DNA from: Komagataeibacter xylinus NBRC 15237
GTDB lineage: Bacteria > Pseudomonadota > Alphaproteobacteria > Acetobacterales > Acetobacteraceae
Length of the DNA: 64,000 nt
Assembly (NCBI RefSeq): GCF_001571345.1
Contig: NZ_BCTP01000010.1
Span: 1 to 64,000, forward strand
Direction of reading: 5' to 3'
Shown here: piece after piece, positions 1 to 6,408 of the stretch
Numbering within the stretch: the first letter of the stretch is position 1
Layout of the letters: each line of letters opens with the position of its first letter
The notes under the pieces: generated by a model
Told to the model about the DNA's origin: nothing
The model's input: the letters and a program-made list of their open reading frames with translations, nothing else
Database searches by the model: none
Translations under genes and position numbers: made by a program

Positions 1-340
1 AGCGCCGCTCATAAGGCCTGGGCAGCGGGGGGCGGATTTGCCGGAGATATTCCGTCAGCGATGAATAGGCACCGTCATATCCCATGTCGCGAATTTCACG
101 ATGCAGCCTGCGCGATGAAAGTCCGGGATAACTTGCCATCCGCTCCAACAGATAGGTTCGATAAGGTTCTGCTGCGCTGGCCACCGGTTTACGCGGTGCA
201 TAGGCTGGAGTCTCCAGCCCATTGGCCAGATACTTCTTCACTGTCTTGCGATCGAGCCCTGTCTGGCGCGCGATGGCGCTGATGCTGAGCCCCTGTCTTT
301 TGAGTTCCTGGATCAAAACGACCTCCCTGAGTCCTATCAC
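1..340 (-). CDS. istA: IS21-family transposase IstA, N-terminal part
   Basis: The minus strand encodes the N-terminal ~113 residues of an IstA transposase and then leaves the window. An N-terminal helix-turn-helix of the form LSISAIARQTGLDRKTVKKY is visible at about residues 17-36, followed by the conserved stretch with PYRTYLLERM and the spacing before LHREIRDMGY. These are standard IstA landmarks; the DDE catalytic core would lie outside the window. A GTG at 338-340 preceded by GGGCGAG is the most likely start. IstA normally acts with the ATPase IstB, whose gene would be further left. Whether the element is intact cannot be judged here. Confidence 0.8.
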   Translation of the reverse strand, partial: MIGLREVVLIQELKRQGLSISAIARQTGLDRKTVKKYLANGLETPAYAPRKPVASAAEPYRTYLLERMASYPGLSSRRLHREIRDMGYDGAYSSLTEYLRQIRPPLPRPYERR

Positions 341-381
341 CTGCTCGCCCTTCCTTTGGCATCAGCAGGGATAAATGTGCC

Positions 382-421
382 GCGTGATCGTCATGGGGGC
401 ATGCCCCCATGACGATCACGC
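382..421. repeat. 40-bp perfect palindrome upstream of istA
   Basis: Positions 382-421 form an uninterrupted palindrome with no spacer, centred between 401 and 402 (core GGGGGCATGCCCCC). It lies about 40 bp upstream of the istA start and inside the IS end. It could cruciform in DNA or form a very stable hairpin in RNA, and may shield the transposase gene from outside transcription. It could also be the scar of two inverted copies of a short end sequence abutting. Confidence 0.85.
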
Positions 422-435
422 ACAGTCCTCAAACT

Positions 436-478
436 GGGGAATTTTCAACCAGCACATTTGGGGAGATTACAACCAGCA
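436..478. repeat. Two 19-bp direct repeats, putative transposase-binding sites
   Basis: The 19-mers at 436-454 and 460-478 match at 16 of 19 positions, both beginning GGGGA and ending CAACCAGCA, with a 24-bp period. Tandem repeats of this kind near the terminus are the usual transposase-binding sites of IS21 elements. Confidence 0.65.
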
Positions 479-484
479 CTCACA

Positions 485-633
485 GGCTCATCATCAAGCG
501 GGACGACGTAGCCGCAGGGGCCGGGCATCCATGCCTGATCCTGGGCGAGGGCGTATTCGGCCGCACCCGCCACGTTCCCGTTGAAGATCGGGGCATTTGC
601 CCGGATCTGACGGATGATCGTATTTATGTTCAA
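485..633 (-). pseudogene. Phage tail terminator-like gene, N-terminal fragment cut by IS21
   Basis: From an ATG at 631-633 the minus strand encodes about 49 residues beginning MNINTIIRQIRANAPIFNG and containing a PCGYVVPLDDEP segment, which resembles the N-terminus of small phage tail terminator or tail completion proteins. The reading then enters the IS21 end near 484, so the C-terminal two thirds are missing here and may lie beyond the IS. Together with the gp10-like and head-completion fragments to the right it fits the usual head-tail connector gene order of a siphovirus-type prophage. Function is inferred from short similarity recalled from the family and from order. Confidence 0.5.
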
Positions 634-818
634 TGGTTGGAATTATCCGGGATTTTCATGCGACTTGGCAGTAGCCGGATTACAAAGAATAAAAGTTTCA
701 ATGCGTCGGCTTCTGTGCCCCAAAAAGATGATTAGGTAATAGCGTCTTTTATACCGAGCATATTGCGTAATTATTCTAAATTTTGATATGATGGAAATTC
801 GTATATGGAGAAAATATT

Positions 819-1187
819 ATGAATAATAACGAAGTCATATTTAAACAGAATGATATAAGTGTGGATCAATCTTTGATTAAGATTGGTAATGCAAGCTATT
901 CTGTTGGATCGATAGGAAGTACGATCATCAACAAAGAAATTGATCCTGTTCAGGTGTTTCTTGCAATTTGTGGAATTGTCATAATCTTTATTGGCCTTGG
1001 GTTTTATGTGATACCAGGCCTTATATTTATTTTCATATGGTACAAGTTGGCAAAAAAAGCACCTTGGTATAAATATACCGTTCTGATCAAAAACTCTTCA
1101 GGCGATCATCCCGCACTTCAGACTTCTGACCAAACGTATGCCGTGCAATTGCATCACGCGATTGAACAGGCAATCTCCCTTCGCTAG
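819..1187 (+). CDS. DUF6232-like membrane protein (prophage cargo gene)
   Basis: The 122-residue protein has a hydrophilic N-terminus with the pattern QSLIKIGNASYSVGSIGSTI, then one long or two short membrane segments at about residues 50-78 (LAICGIVIIFIGLGFYVIPG), and a polar C-terminal domain with the YTVLIKNSSG pattern. That layout resembles the DUF6232 family, whose function I do not know. A GGAG-like ribosome site precedes the ATG. The gene is far more AT-rich than its surroundings, reads against the flanking phage genes and is followed by its own terminator, so it behaves as an independently expressed cargo gene in the dead prophage. Confidence 0.6.
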   Translation: MNNNEVIFKQNDISVDQSLIKIGNASYSVGSIGSTIINKEIDPVQVFLAICGIVIIFIGLGFYVIPGLIFIFIWYKLAKKAPWYKYTVLIKNSSGDHPALQTSDQTYAVQLHHAIEQAISLR

Positions 1188-1231
1188 AATTAAGCCACGT
1201 TCTTCCTCTGTTATAGATAGGGGTGAAACAA

Positions 1232-1270
1232 AAAGCTGCCGGTGTGCCTGCACCGGCGGCTTTCGTCTTT
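1232..1270 (+). terminator. Intrinsic terminator after the DUF6232-like gene
   Basis: A hairpin with arms GCCGGTG and CACCGGC, extended by AAAGC/GCTTT, is followed by a short T-rich tail. It lies about 45 bp after the stop codon of the gene at 819-1187. Confidence 0.7.
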
Positions 1271-1299
1271 TGGATCATCCGATGGCAGCGGTCAGGTGA

Positions 1300-1947
1300 T
1301 TATTTGGGCGCAGCAGATGGTGCCTTTTCCAGCTTGATACCCTGCTGAACGGCCCGCCGGATGCGCGGGCCGAGAGAGGCTTCCCGTTGCGCCAGGGCGA
1401 CCTCGAGGAAGGGGCAGGCGGTCAGGACGCGGGATTTGCCAATCCCGTGCCTGCCGCGCTGGTAGGTGCGGCCCGTGATCTGGCCGCCCTTGGTGCCTCG
1501 TCCCCCGCTATCGCCTGAACTGCTGCGACCGCTGCCGTGGGCACCGGCTTCAAGAAACAGCGCGTAGAAAGCCGTATCGCGGATGGCAACGCCTTCACCT
1601 GAGCGGAACGGGCGCACCTTGATCGATCGGGCCAGCGTGCCCGTAACCTTGGCCGGGATCTGGCTTCGTGAGGATGAACTGCCCCGGGTTTACCGGAGAG
1701 TAAAGCTCTCGGAGGATGAGCCCTACGGTAGAGAAGAAGACATCGCGTTATTCGCCTGAGTTCCGTGAGCGCGCCGTGCGCCTTCTGGACGAGAATCGCT
1801 CGGATTATGCAGATCAGAGCAGGCTTGATATCGCTGCCTGATTACTGAACAAATCGCTCTCCGGTAAACCCGGGGCAGTTCATTTTTGTCAAAGACCAGC
1901 AGGTCCGCCGAAAGCGTGACCTTCATCTGAATGCCGGGGGGGGGCAT
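1300..1947 (-). pseudogene. HK97 gp10-like phage protein gene, split by an IS3-family remnant
   Basis: The N-terminal part starts at 1947 (or 1926, giving MKVTLSADLLVFDKN) and is broken at 1882. The reading resumes beyond the insertion from about 1674 with SRSQIPAKVTGTLARSIKV and continues through RPFRSGEGVAI, FYALFLEAGAHGSG and the C-terminal PFLEVALAQREASLGPRI. Those motifs fit the HK97 gp10 / tail completion family. The insertion carries stop codons, and the two exon-like parts are shorter in total than the usual ~140-180 residues, so sequence was probably also lost at the insertion point. No target-site duplication is visible. Confidence 0.6.
1675..1882 (-). mobile_element. Internally deleted IS3-family element (208 bp, MITE-like)
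   Basis: Perfect 26-bp inverted repeats at 1675-1700 and 1857-1882, with outer TGA/TCA ends, enclose 156 bp. Inside, on the plus strand from the ATG at 1718, there is the start of an IS3-type OrfA (MSPTVEKKTSRYSPEFRERA, about 41 residues) that hits a TGA at about 1841 before any helix-turn-helix is complete. The rest of OrfA and all of OrfB are gone, so only a full-length relative could mobilise it. It interrupts the gp10-like gene. Confidence 0.75.
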
Positions 1948-2073
1948 CAGCTGTTTTTCTCTTCCTCACATTCCACAATCACAAAGCGCTTCCGGCCATC
2001 GATCTCCTGGATCCGGCGGACACGGAAAACCTCTGTGCACGTCGTGCCATCATCCAGCAGGGTGGAGCGGGTG
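1947..2073 (-). pseudogene. C-terminal fragment of a phage head-tail connector gene
   Basis: The minus strand encodes about 40 C-terminal residues (RSTLLDDGTTCTEVFRVRRI, then DGRKRFVIVECEEE) ending at a TGA that overlaps the start of the gp10-like gene. The position directly before gp10 is where head closure or adaptor proteins usually sit, which is the only basis for the functional guess. Upstream the reading abuts an integrase fragment in the opposite strand near 2070, marking a deletion junction. Confidence 0.4.
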
Positions 2074-2322
2074 CAGGGCATCGTCTGGCACGGTCTGCGT
2101 GCTACAGCAGCCTCATGGCTGGCGGAGATGGGATGCACGGAGAGGGAGATCATGTCGATCACGGGCCACGCGACGGCAGCATCAGTGAGCGTCTATGTGC
2201 GCCATGCCGAGCAGAAAACCCATGCCGTCAACGCCATTGCAAAGTTCTCTGCCCGAGCCCTTGATGCAAGGGAGAAGGCGAGGGGAGTGACTAGCGTTTT
2301 TGAAAAGGGGGAAATCAAGTGA
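2074..2322 (+). pseudogene. Tyrosine integrase remnant (C-terminal catalytic part)
   Basis: About 82 residues are recognisable, starting GIVWHGLRATAASWLAEMGC and including EREIMSITGHATAASVSVYV. This contains the HxxR, the second His and the catalytic Tyr of a tyrosine recombinase. It is strongly similar to the C-terminus of the intact integrase at 43159-44307, but lacks the N-terminal arm-binding, core-binding and first catalytic Arg parts. Its stop codon lies 46 bp before the left attachment repeat, mirroring the integrase-attR arrangement on the right side. It is therefore the integrase of an older element that used the same tRNA site. Confidence 0.8.
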
Positions 2323-2368
2323 CTAGCATCGGCTCCGTTAAAGGGCCGTCTCATTCTGCTAAATCATT

Positions 2369-2435
2369 GGAAATCAATCCTAACGCAGATGGTAGCGGTG
2401 GACGGATTTGAACCGCCGACCAAGGGATTATGATT
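2369..2435. repeat. Left attachment site (attL), 67-bp direct repeat
   Basis: This segment is identical over 67 bp to 44317-44383. It includes the 3' 46 nt of a tRNA gene (anticodon loop to CCA, minus strand), but the rest of the tRNA is absent here, so it is the displaced tRNA tail left by integration. The identity ends one base after the anticodon-loop side. Confidence 0.92.
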
Positions 2436-2571
2436 TCCTATATAAGCCAACAAAAACAATGCTATTTAGCAATTTTCTTACTCTGTTCCAATCGTTTGGA
2501 ATCAAGGGGTTAGCGCTGGCATGCTAAATCTGATCGTCGATTCTCACTTGGCTTTCGAATCGATGCTCGGG

Positions 2572-3183
2572 TCACCTGCCGTGGCTTCCCACAAACGGGC
2601 CGATTGCCGTGTGGCTGCTGCAACCGTCTGTGGCCCAGCTATCGATCATAGCCTGCACGCGGCCTCTTAATTCCTCACGATCCGCAATCAACCTCGCGGC
2701 TTCGGCATGCCGTGCCTCATCGTTCTGCGCGAGCATCTCGGTCTCGTATCCGATCTGCCTGGACATCTCCACGTCAGGCATTGAGGACAGAGGGGCATAT
2801 GCCACCGGTAGACTGACCGTCTGCCCTCGCGTCCGGCTGGCGTCACCCTGCACCCCGAACGTGGGTGCCGTCGTGATCGCACCCACGCTGAACTGACCGC
2901 CCTGCGTAAACTGGCCGGAGAGCTGCAGCGTCACGTCACCTGCAATCGTCCCCACCACCGGGTCGGGGGTGTGCTGGCTGCACTGGGCAGCGCGCACGGC
3001 GCGCGTAAACCGGGCGTCCTGCTCCGCCGTCCAGTCACCCGCATGGGAGACCGATACCACCCCGGCCTGCGCCAGGCTGGACTGGATGCCTGCCATGGCG
3101 GCCGGGATCGTGGTCTGCACGGGCGCCTGATGAGCGCAGGCGGACAGGCCGAGGGCGCAGGCCAGCGCCAGAACCGCCCTCAC
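2572..3183 (-). CDS. Predicted outer-membrane or periplasmic lipoprotein, prophage left end
   Basis: The 203-residue protein starts with a short signal peptide ending in a lipobox LSAC (Cys at about 16), so it should be lipid-anchored. The mature part has no motif I recognise; it contains a glycine-rich beta-like stretch (LQLSGQFTQGGQFSVGAITT) near the middle and a helical, charged C-terminal third. It is the last gene of the leftward late transcript and overlaps the papain-like gene upstream by 4 bp, so the two are probably translated together. A role in lysis (spanin-like) or in lysogen surface modification is possible but not shown. Confidence 0.65.
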   Translation of the reverse strand: MRAVLALACALGLSACAHQAPVQTTIPAAMAGIQSSLAQAGVVSVSHAGDWTAEQDARFTRAVRAAQCSQHTPDPVVGTIAGDVTLQLSGQFTQGGQFSVGAITTAPTFGVQGDASRTRGQTVSLPVAYAPLSSMPDVEMSRQIGYETEMLAQNDEARHAEAARLIADREELRGRVQAMIDSWATDGCSSHTAIGPFVGSHGR

Positions 3184-3999
3184 GCTACACCCCGCAGATA
3201 CGCATCATTCGCCGTAACCAGCGCCTCCCAGTCCGGCTGGCTCGGTGCCAGAGTCGAGGCGGGCAGCAACTGGCGCCACGCCAGCGCATGGGCTTCCATG
3301 ATCCTGCTGCGCACCCAGCGCCAGGTCGCGCGCTGCGTGGTGCCCCAGGTGAGCAGGGTCACGATGTCCGTGTCATCCGTGCCGGTGTAATCCCAGCCCA
3401 GCAGGCAATGGCCGTTCGCGGGGTTGGGGTTCGGGTCACCGTGTCCGGCCGGGATGTCTGTATCCCACACCGGAGCCAGCGCGCCGTTCTCATCCTCCCA
3501 CAGATCGGCGTCGGCCAGCTGCACGCCGAGATAGGCCGTCGATAGGCCTGCCATGACATTGCGCACGCCGTTCAGGTCAGCCGGATCCGCGCTGCCCCAG
3601 AGGGGGAATAGGGTCTGGTTGGTCACGGCATACCCATCGCGTAGCGCGGTGGTCAGTACATCGACCTCCACGCCGCCGCGATCCGTGCCCGGGTTGCCCG
3701 GCACGTAGCCAGTGGAGCGGGAATAGAACGCCACGGCCTGTGACGTGGTGATGCCGGTCTGGAACCCGTTCAGGGCGGACGTGGCGCGGATGTGGTTGCC
3801 AATCCCGGCCGAGGTACAATCTCCCAGCACGTCATTACCCAGCAGCAGTGGGGCAGGATCGATATGGCTGCGGTCCAGCCGGGCAGGGGCCTGCCGGGCC
3901 ATGAAGCCACGCATGGCCGACATGGAGGGCTGACCCGGGCGCGTCTGCGCAGGGCGGCAGCCCAGCTTGCGGATTTGCGCAAGTTTGCGATTTGTCATG
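3180..3999 (-). CDS. Papain-like cysteine-peptidase-fold protein
   Basis: About 272 residues from the ATG at 3999, chosen because an intrinsic terminator sits directly upstream and would separate the gene from earlier in-frame codons. The sequence shows a papain-like order of motifs: LGDCTSAGIGNHI with the candidate nucleophile Cys at about residue 60, a GYVPGNPGTDRGGVEVDVL segment, NGHCLLGWDY with the candidate His at about 190, and LLTWGTTQRATW in the position of the NSWG block. Similar proteins of unknown role occur in phages and bacteria. It has no signal peptide. It could process a phage or host protein, or be an inactive relative. Confidence 0.55.
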
Positions 4000-4010
4000 G
4001 TGTTTCCAAT

Positions 4011-4038
4011 AAAAAAGGCAGCTCCGGAGAGCCGCCTT
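4011..4038 (-). terminator. Intrinsic terminator directly upstream of the papain-like gene
   Basis: Read leftward, the 10-bp arms at 4029-4038 and 4015-4024 (one mismatch) close a CGGA-type loop and are followed by six T. The T-run ends only about 11 bases before the start codon at 3999. Confidence 0.8.
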
Positions 4039-4106
4039 GTGGTTGTATAATACGATTGATTGTTCTGATCGGACATGCGCCGTTAGCGTACTGTTTCCCT
4101 TGCGAA

Positions 4107-4127
4107 CTATACGCTTCTAGCGTATAG
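4107..4127. promoter_or_regulatory. Inverted repeat, likely toxin-antitoxin operator
   Basis: Perfect 8-bp arms CTATACGC and GCGTATAG with a 5-bp spacer end 7 bp before the brnT-like start. A further partial half-site (TAGCGTA) lies 20 bp upstream. This is where an antitoxin-toxin complex would repress its own promoter. Confidence 0.65.
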
Positions 4128-4134
4128 GATGCCT

Positions 4135-4413
4135 ATGACGGCAACACATCACGCCTTTGACTGGCACGATGAAAAAAGCGCAGCGTGCCTTTCCACCCGT
4201 GGTTTCGATTTCATTTACGCTGCCCGCATTTTTCTTGGGGACGTGATCGAACGCGAAGACACCCGCAAGGATTACGGTGAAACACGGATTCAGGCAGTCG
4301 GGATGATCGAAGGATGCCGTTACATGGTCGTCTACACGCGTCGCGGCGATGTGACGTGGATCATCTCTGCGCGCCGCATGCACGAGAAGGAGTGGAAGAA
4401 ATGGCAAGGATGA
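4135..4413 (+). CDS. brnT: BrnT-family ribonuclease toxin
   Basis: The 92-residue protein has the BrnT pattern: FDWHDEKSAACLSTRGFDF at the N-terminus, RIFLGDVIEREDTRKDYGE in the middle, and VVYTRRGDVTWIISARRMHE at the C-terminus. BrnT toxins are RelE-fold RNases that block translation. The ATG at 4135 is favoured over 4129 because AGGAT lies five bases upstream of it. The gene overlaps the downstream antitoxin by 13 bp. It runs opposite to the late genes and has its own operator, so it is probably expressed in the lysogen, for prophage maintenance or host defence. Confidence 0.8.
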   Translation: MTATHHAFDWHDEKSAACLSTRGFDFIYAARIFLGDVIEREDTRKDYGETRIQAVGMIEGCRYMVVYTRRGDVTWIISARRMHEKEWKKWQG

Positions 4414-4742
4414 CATTGCATCAGATCGCCCGGCACGGTGGAACCATCGACCGGGACAAGGTGAACGCCACCACGGAAGCTGATATCGACCGTCAGGCCC
4501 GTGAGGATGGGACGAATGATACAAGCCATCTGTCCGCCCCATACCCGACGCCCGCAACCGTGCGGAAGACCCTGCACATGACCCAGAAACAGATCGCGGA
4601 TCTGACCGGCATACCTGTGGCGACATGGCGCAACTGGGAACAGGGGCGTGTGGGGCTGGATCCGGCTGTGCAGGCGTTGCTGCGTATTCTGGGGCGGGAA
4701 CCAGATGCGGCGCGCCGGGCATTGGATATGGCGGCGGAATAG
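4401..4742 (+). CDS. HTH antitoxin paired with BrnT
   Basis: The 113-residue protein has a disordered N-terminal half with acidic stretches (AREDGTNDTSHLSAPYPTP), which would wrap the toxin, and an XRE-type helix-turn-helix at about residues 55-95 (MTQKQIADLTGIPVATWRNW). Most BrnA antitoxins carry a ribbon-helix-helix, so this HTH version is a less common partner. The start ATG overlaps the 3' end of the toxin gene, in the usual toxin-first BrnT order. It is expected to bind the inverted repeat at 4107-4127. Confidence 0.75.
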   Translation: MARMTLHQIARHGGTIDRDKVNATTEADIDRQAREDGTNDTSHLSAPYPTPATVRKTLHMTQKQIADLTGIPVATWRNWEQGRVGLDPAVQALLRILGREPDAARRALDMAAE

Positions 4743-4857
4743 CGCGGACGCTACATTCTTCTCAATCGTTCGATGGTTCTGGCGCAGGCGGCCCAAGCGT
4801 GTCGTCAATCTGGCGTTTGCGCCGGGCCTTCTGCCACTCTGCCGAGTGCGTGAACAG

Positions 4858-4959
4858 TCATCGTGAATTGCGCGCCAGAGAGGCCAGCAGGATGAAGCCC
4901 CCGAGCACGCCGCCAATGGTACTGGCAGCCCAGAGGGCGAAGATGCCGGTGCGCGTCAT
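4858..4959 (-). CDS. 33-residue membrane protein, degenerate duplicate of the gene at 5684
   Basis: The protein MTRTGIFALWAASTIGG... consists mostly of one membrane span and is a close paralogue of the gene at 5684-5785. The copied segment also includes a decayed trace of the preceding gene's 3' end (ALRMLG, compare ALRVLG at 5782) that now contains a run of ten C at 4965-4974. Downstream, the second micro-gene of the original pair is not recognisable; its place is taken by a short unrelated frame. Whether this copy is translated is uncertain. Confidence 0.45.
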   Translation of the reverse strand: MTRTGIFALWAASTIGGVLGGFILLASLARNSR

Positions 4960-5002
4960 GCCGTCCCCCCCCCCCAACATCCTGAGCGCCTCCCAAGGTA
5001 TT

Positions 5003-5383
5003 TTACTTGTCGAACTGAAGAAAAGCTTTGGAAAATACTGACCATTTTCCGTCTGTTTTGATCAGATTGACATATTCACAGCAGTCGGAGCCAATAGCAT
5101 CATTTTCGATGATAATGCGTGCCACCGCCGTGACAGGGGTTATGTCGAGTATATCGATATGAGATGTAATTTCTGGGGAAGCTCCGTTGATCCTGACAAA
5201 TTCTGCTGCCAGATTGCCCGTTCCCCCCACAAGTTCACCATCGACAATGCCATGCGTCACGACATCCTTATGAAATATGCCGGACATCATATCGACACTG
5301 CCAGTGCGTAAGGCCTCGACATATCTTTCAAGGAGATCTCGAACATTTTTATATTCACTTACCGGTATATTTTTCTTGTTCAC
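5003..5383 (-). CDS. SnoaL / NTF2-like protein (cargo gene)
   Basis: The 126-residue protein resembles the SnoaL-like / lumazine-binding branch of the NTF2 fold: VRDLLERYVEALRTGSVDMM at the N-terminus, FHKDVVTHGIVDGELVGG, then ITSHIDILDITPVTAVARI and a C-terminal KTDGKWSVFSKAF. Family members are small cone-shaped enzymes or binding proteins with diverse substrates, so no reaction can be assigned. A GTG at 5381-5383 is favoured because AAAGGAC lies upstream; earlier in-frame codons have no such signal. Its base composition is more AT-rich than the phage genes around it, which suggests separate acquisition. Confidence 0.65.
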   Translation of the reverse strand: MNKKNIPVSEYKNVRDLLERYVEALRTGSVDMMSGIFHKDVVTHGIVDGELVGGTGNLAAEFVRINGASPEITSHIDILDITPVTAVARIIIENDAIGSDCCEYVNLIKTDGKWSVFSKAFLQFDK

Positions 5384-5552
5384 GATCAGTCCTTTTTTTG
5401 ATCCAGTACATAACGACTGGCATAGAATTTTACATCTGTTACGAAAGGGTAGCAACATGAGTATTCCATGCGGTGCCTCTCATCGGTATTGGAGCGTATC
5501 GATATTCACCTTATCCACAACGAGGTGGTAGCAAAGGCGGTATTTTTAACCG

Positions 5553-5687
5553 CTACTCCAGCCCACGATTCCGCAACTGCGCCGCCACATAAAGCGCATG
5601 CAGCTTGAGCGGGATCGCAACCAGCAACCCGATGAGGACGACCGTGCCGCCCGCACCGGAGATGACGCCCTCCATGAAGGGCGTCAT
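5553..5687 (-). CDS. 44-residue single-span membrane protein
   Basis: The protein MTPFMEGVISGAGGTVVLIG... has one predicted membrane segment at about residues 13-30 and a short basic C-terminus. Its ATG overlaps the stop of the previous micro-gene (ATGA), which strongly suggests coupled translation. With the 33-residue protein upstream it makes a pair of tiny membrane proteins after a Tat/lipobox protein. A holin-like or holin-modulating role is possible from size and location only. Confidence 0.55.
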   Translation of the reverse strand: MTPFMEGVISGAGGTVVLIGLLVAIPLKLHALYVAAQLRNRGLE

Positions 5688-5785
5688 CGTGAATTGCTCG
5701 CCAGATAGGCCAGCAGGATGAAGCCCGCCAGCATGCCGCCAATGGTGCTGGCGGCCCAGAGGGCGAAGATGCCGACGGGCGTCAT
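5684..5785 (-). CDS. 33-residue single-span membrane protein
   Basis: The protein MTPVGIFALWAASTIGGMLA... is almost entirely one membrane helix. Its start overlaps the stop of the gene at 5782-6408 (ATGA) and its stop overlaps the start of the gene at 5553-5687 (ATGA). A degenerate paralogue lies at 4858-4959, and the conservation of reading frame in both copies supports that it is a real gene. I know no family for it. Confidence 0.6.
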   Translation of the reverse strand: MTPVGIFALWAASTIGGMLAGFILLAYLASNSR

Positions 5786-6408
5786 GCCGTCACCCCCAGC
5801 ACCCTGAGCGCCTGCTGCACCTGCGCCTGCGAAGGGGCAGGTGTGGCGCTGGCCATGGCCCCGACGGGGCGCCGCACGGCCACGCTGTCCAGCAGGGCCT
5901 TGAAGGCCGACACGATGGTGGCCAGCGCGTTCAGGGCGGTGTTGGCGTTGGAAAGGTCGGTGCTGGCGACCTTGGTCTCCACCCCGGTGATGGCGGCGCT
6001 CAGGTCTTTCTCGACCGTGCCGAGGGCAGAGAGCACGCTATCCACCCGGCTTTTCCAGTCCGTATCATCGTAGGTGATGGTCAGCGTGGATCCGGCCGCC
6101 GAGGAAAAGGCGTTCAGGGCTGCGTCAAGTGCGGTATCACCCGCATTGATGATGGCCACGGTCGGCGCGCCGATGGCGCTGGCGAGGGCTGCGATGCTCA
6201 GGATGGTCGAGACGGCATTGAGGCCGGCCTGCCCGTAATCCTTGATGGCTGCCACGTTGAGGGTGAGGGTGGTGATATCACCGTTCTTCGTGACCGTGCA
6301 GGCAGGCAGGGCAGTAGCGGCGGCGATCGCGGCTGCAGACATGAGTGCCCTGCCGAGGAAGCGGCGGCGGCCGCCATCGACGGCCACGAGGTTGATATGC
6401 TGGGTCAT
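5782..6408 (-). CDS. Tat-signal / lipobox secreted protein of the prophage
   Basis: The 208-residue protein begins with a twin-arginine signal (GGRRRFLGRALM, residues 12-23), a hydrophobic stretch and a lipobox-like LPAC at about 34-37, so it is probably exported folded by Tat and lipidated. The mature part is alanine- and threonine-rich, with two hydrophobic helices (AVSTILSIAALASAIGAPTV and ALNALATIVSAFKALLDSVA) and a beta-like segment between them. I recognise no family. It heads a chain with two micro-membrane proteins, each overlapping by 4 bp. Confidence 0.6.
   Translation of the reverse strand: MTQHINLVAVDGGRRRFLGRALMSAAAIAAATALPACTVTKNGDITTLTLNVAAIKDYGQAGLNAVSTILSIAALASAIGAPTVAIINAGDTALDAALNAFSSAAGSTLTITYDDTDWKSRVDSVLSALGTVEKDLSAAITGVETKVASTDLSNANTALNALATIVSAFKALLDSVAVRRPVGAMASATPAPSQAQVQQALRVLGVTA

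Larger units (their letters stand above)
1..484 (-). mobile_element. IS21-family element, one end (partial)
   Basis: The element runs off the left edge of the window. Visible parts are the 5' end of an istA-type transposase gene on the minus strand, a 40-bp perfect palindrome and two 19-bp direct repeats next to the outer end at about 484. Multiple internal transposase-binding repeats near the ends are typical of IS21-family elements. The outer boundary at 484 is inferred from the CA dinucleotide that follows the second repeat and from the reappearance of phage coding sequence just outside. Confidence 0.7.

Noticed and set aside
409-735. Rightward frame of 108 codons next to the IS end
   Set aside because: It is opposite to the phage tail-gene fragment and the IS end, has no ribosome site and no protein-like pattern.
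1931-2188. Rightward frame of 85 codons before the integrase remnant
   Set aside because: It crosses the junction between a leftward gene fragment and the integrase stub in a different frame; composition is that of a shadow.
2436-2571. Short inverted repeats around 2448-2510 as integrase arm sites
   Set aside because: Several short repeats occur, but none repeats convincingly at the right end, so arm sites cannot be supported.
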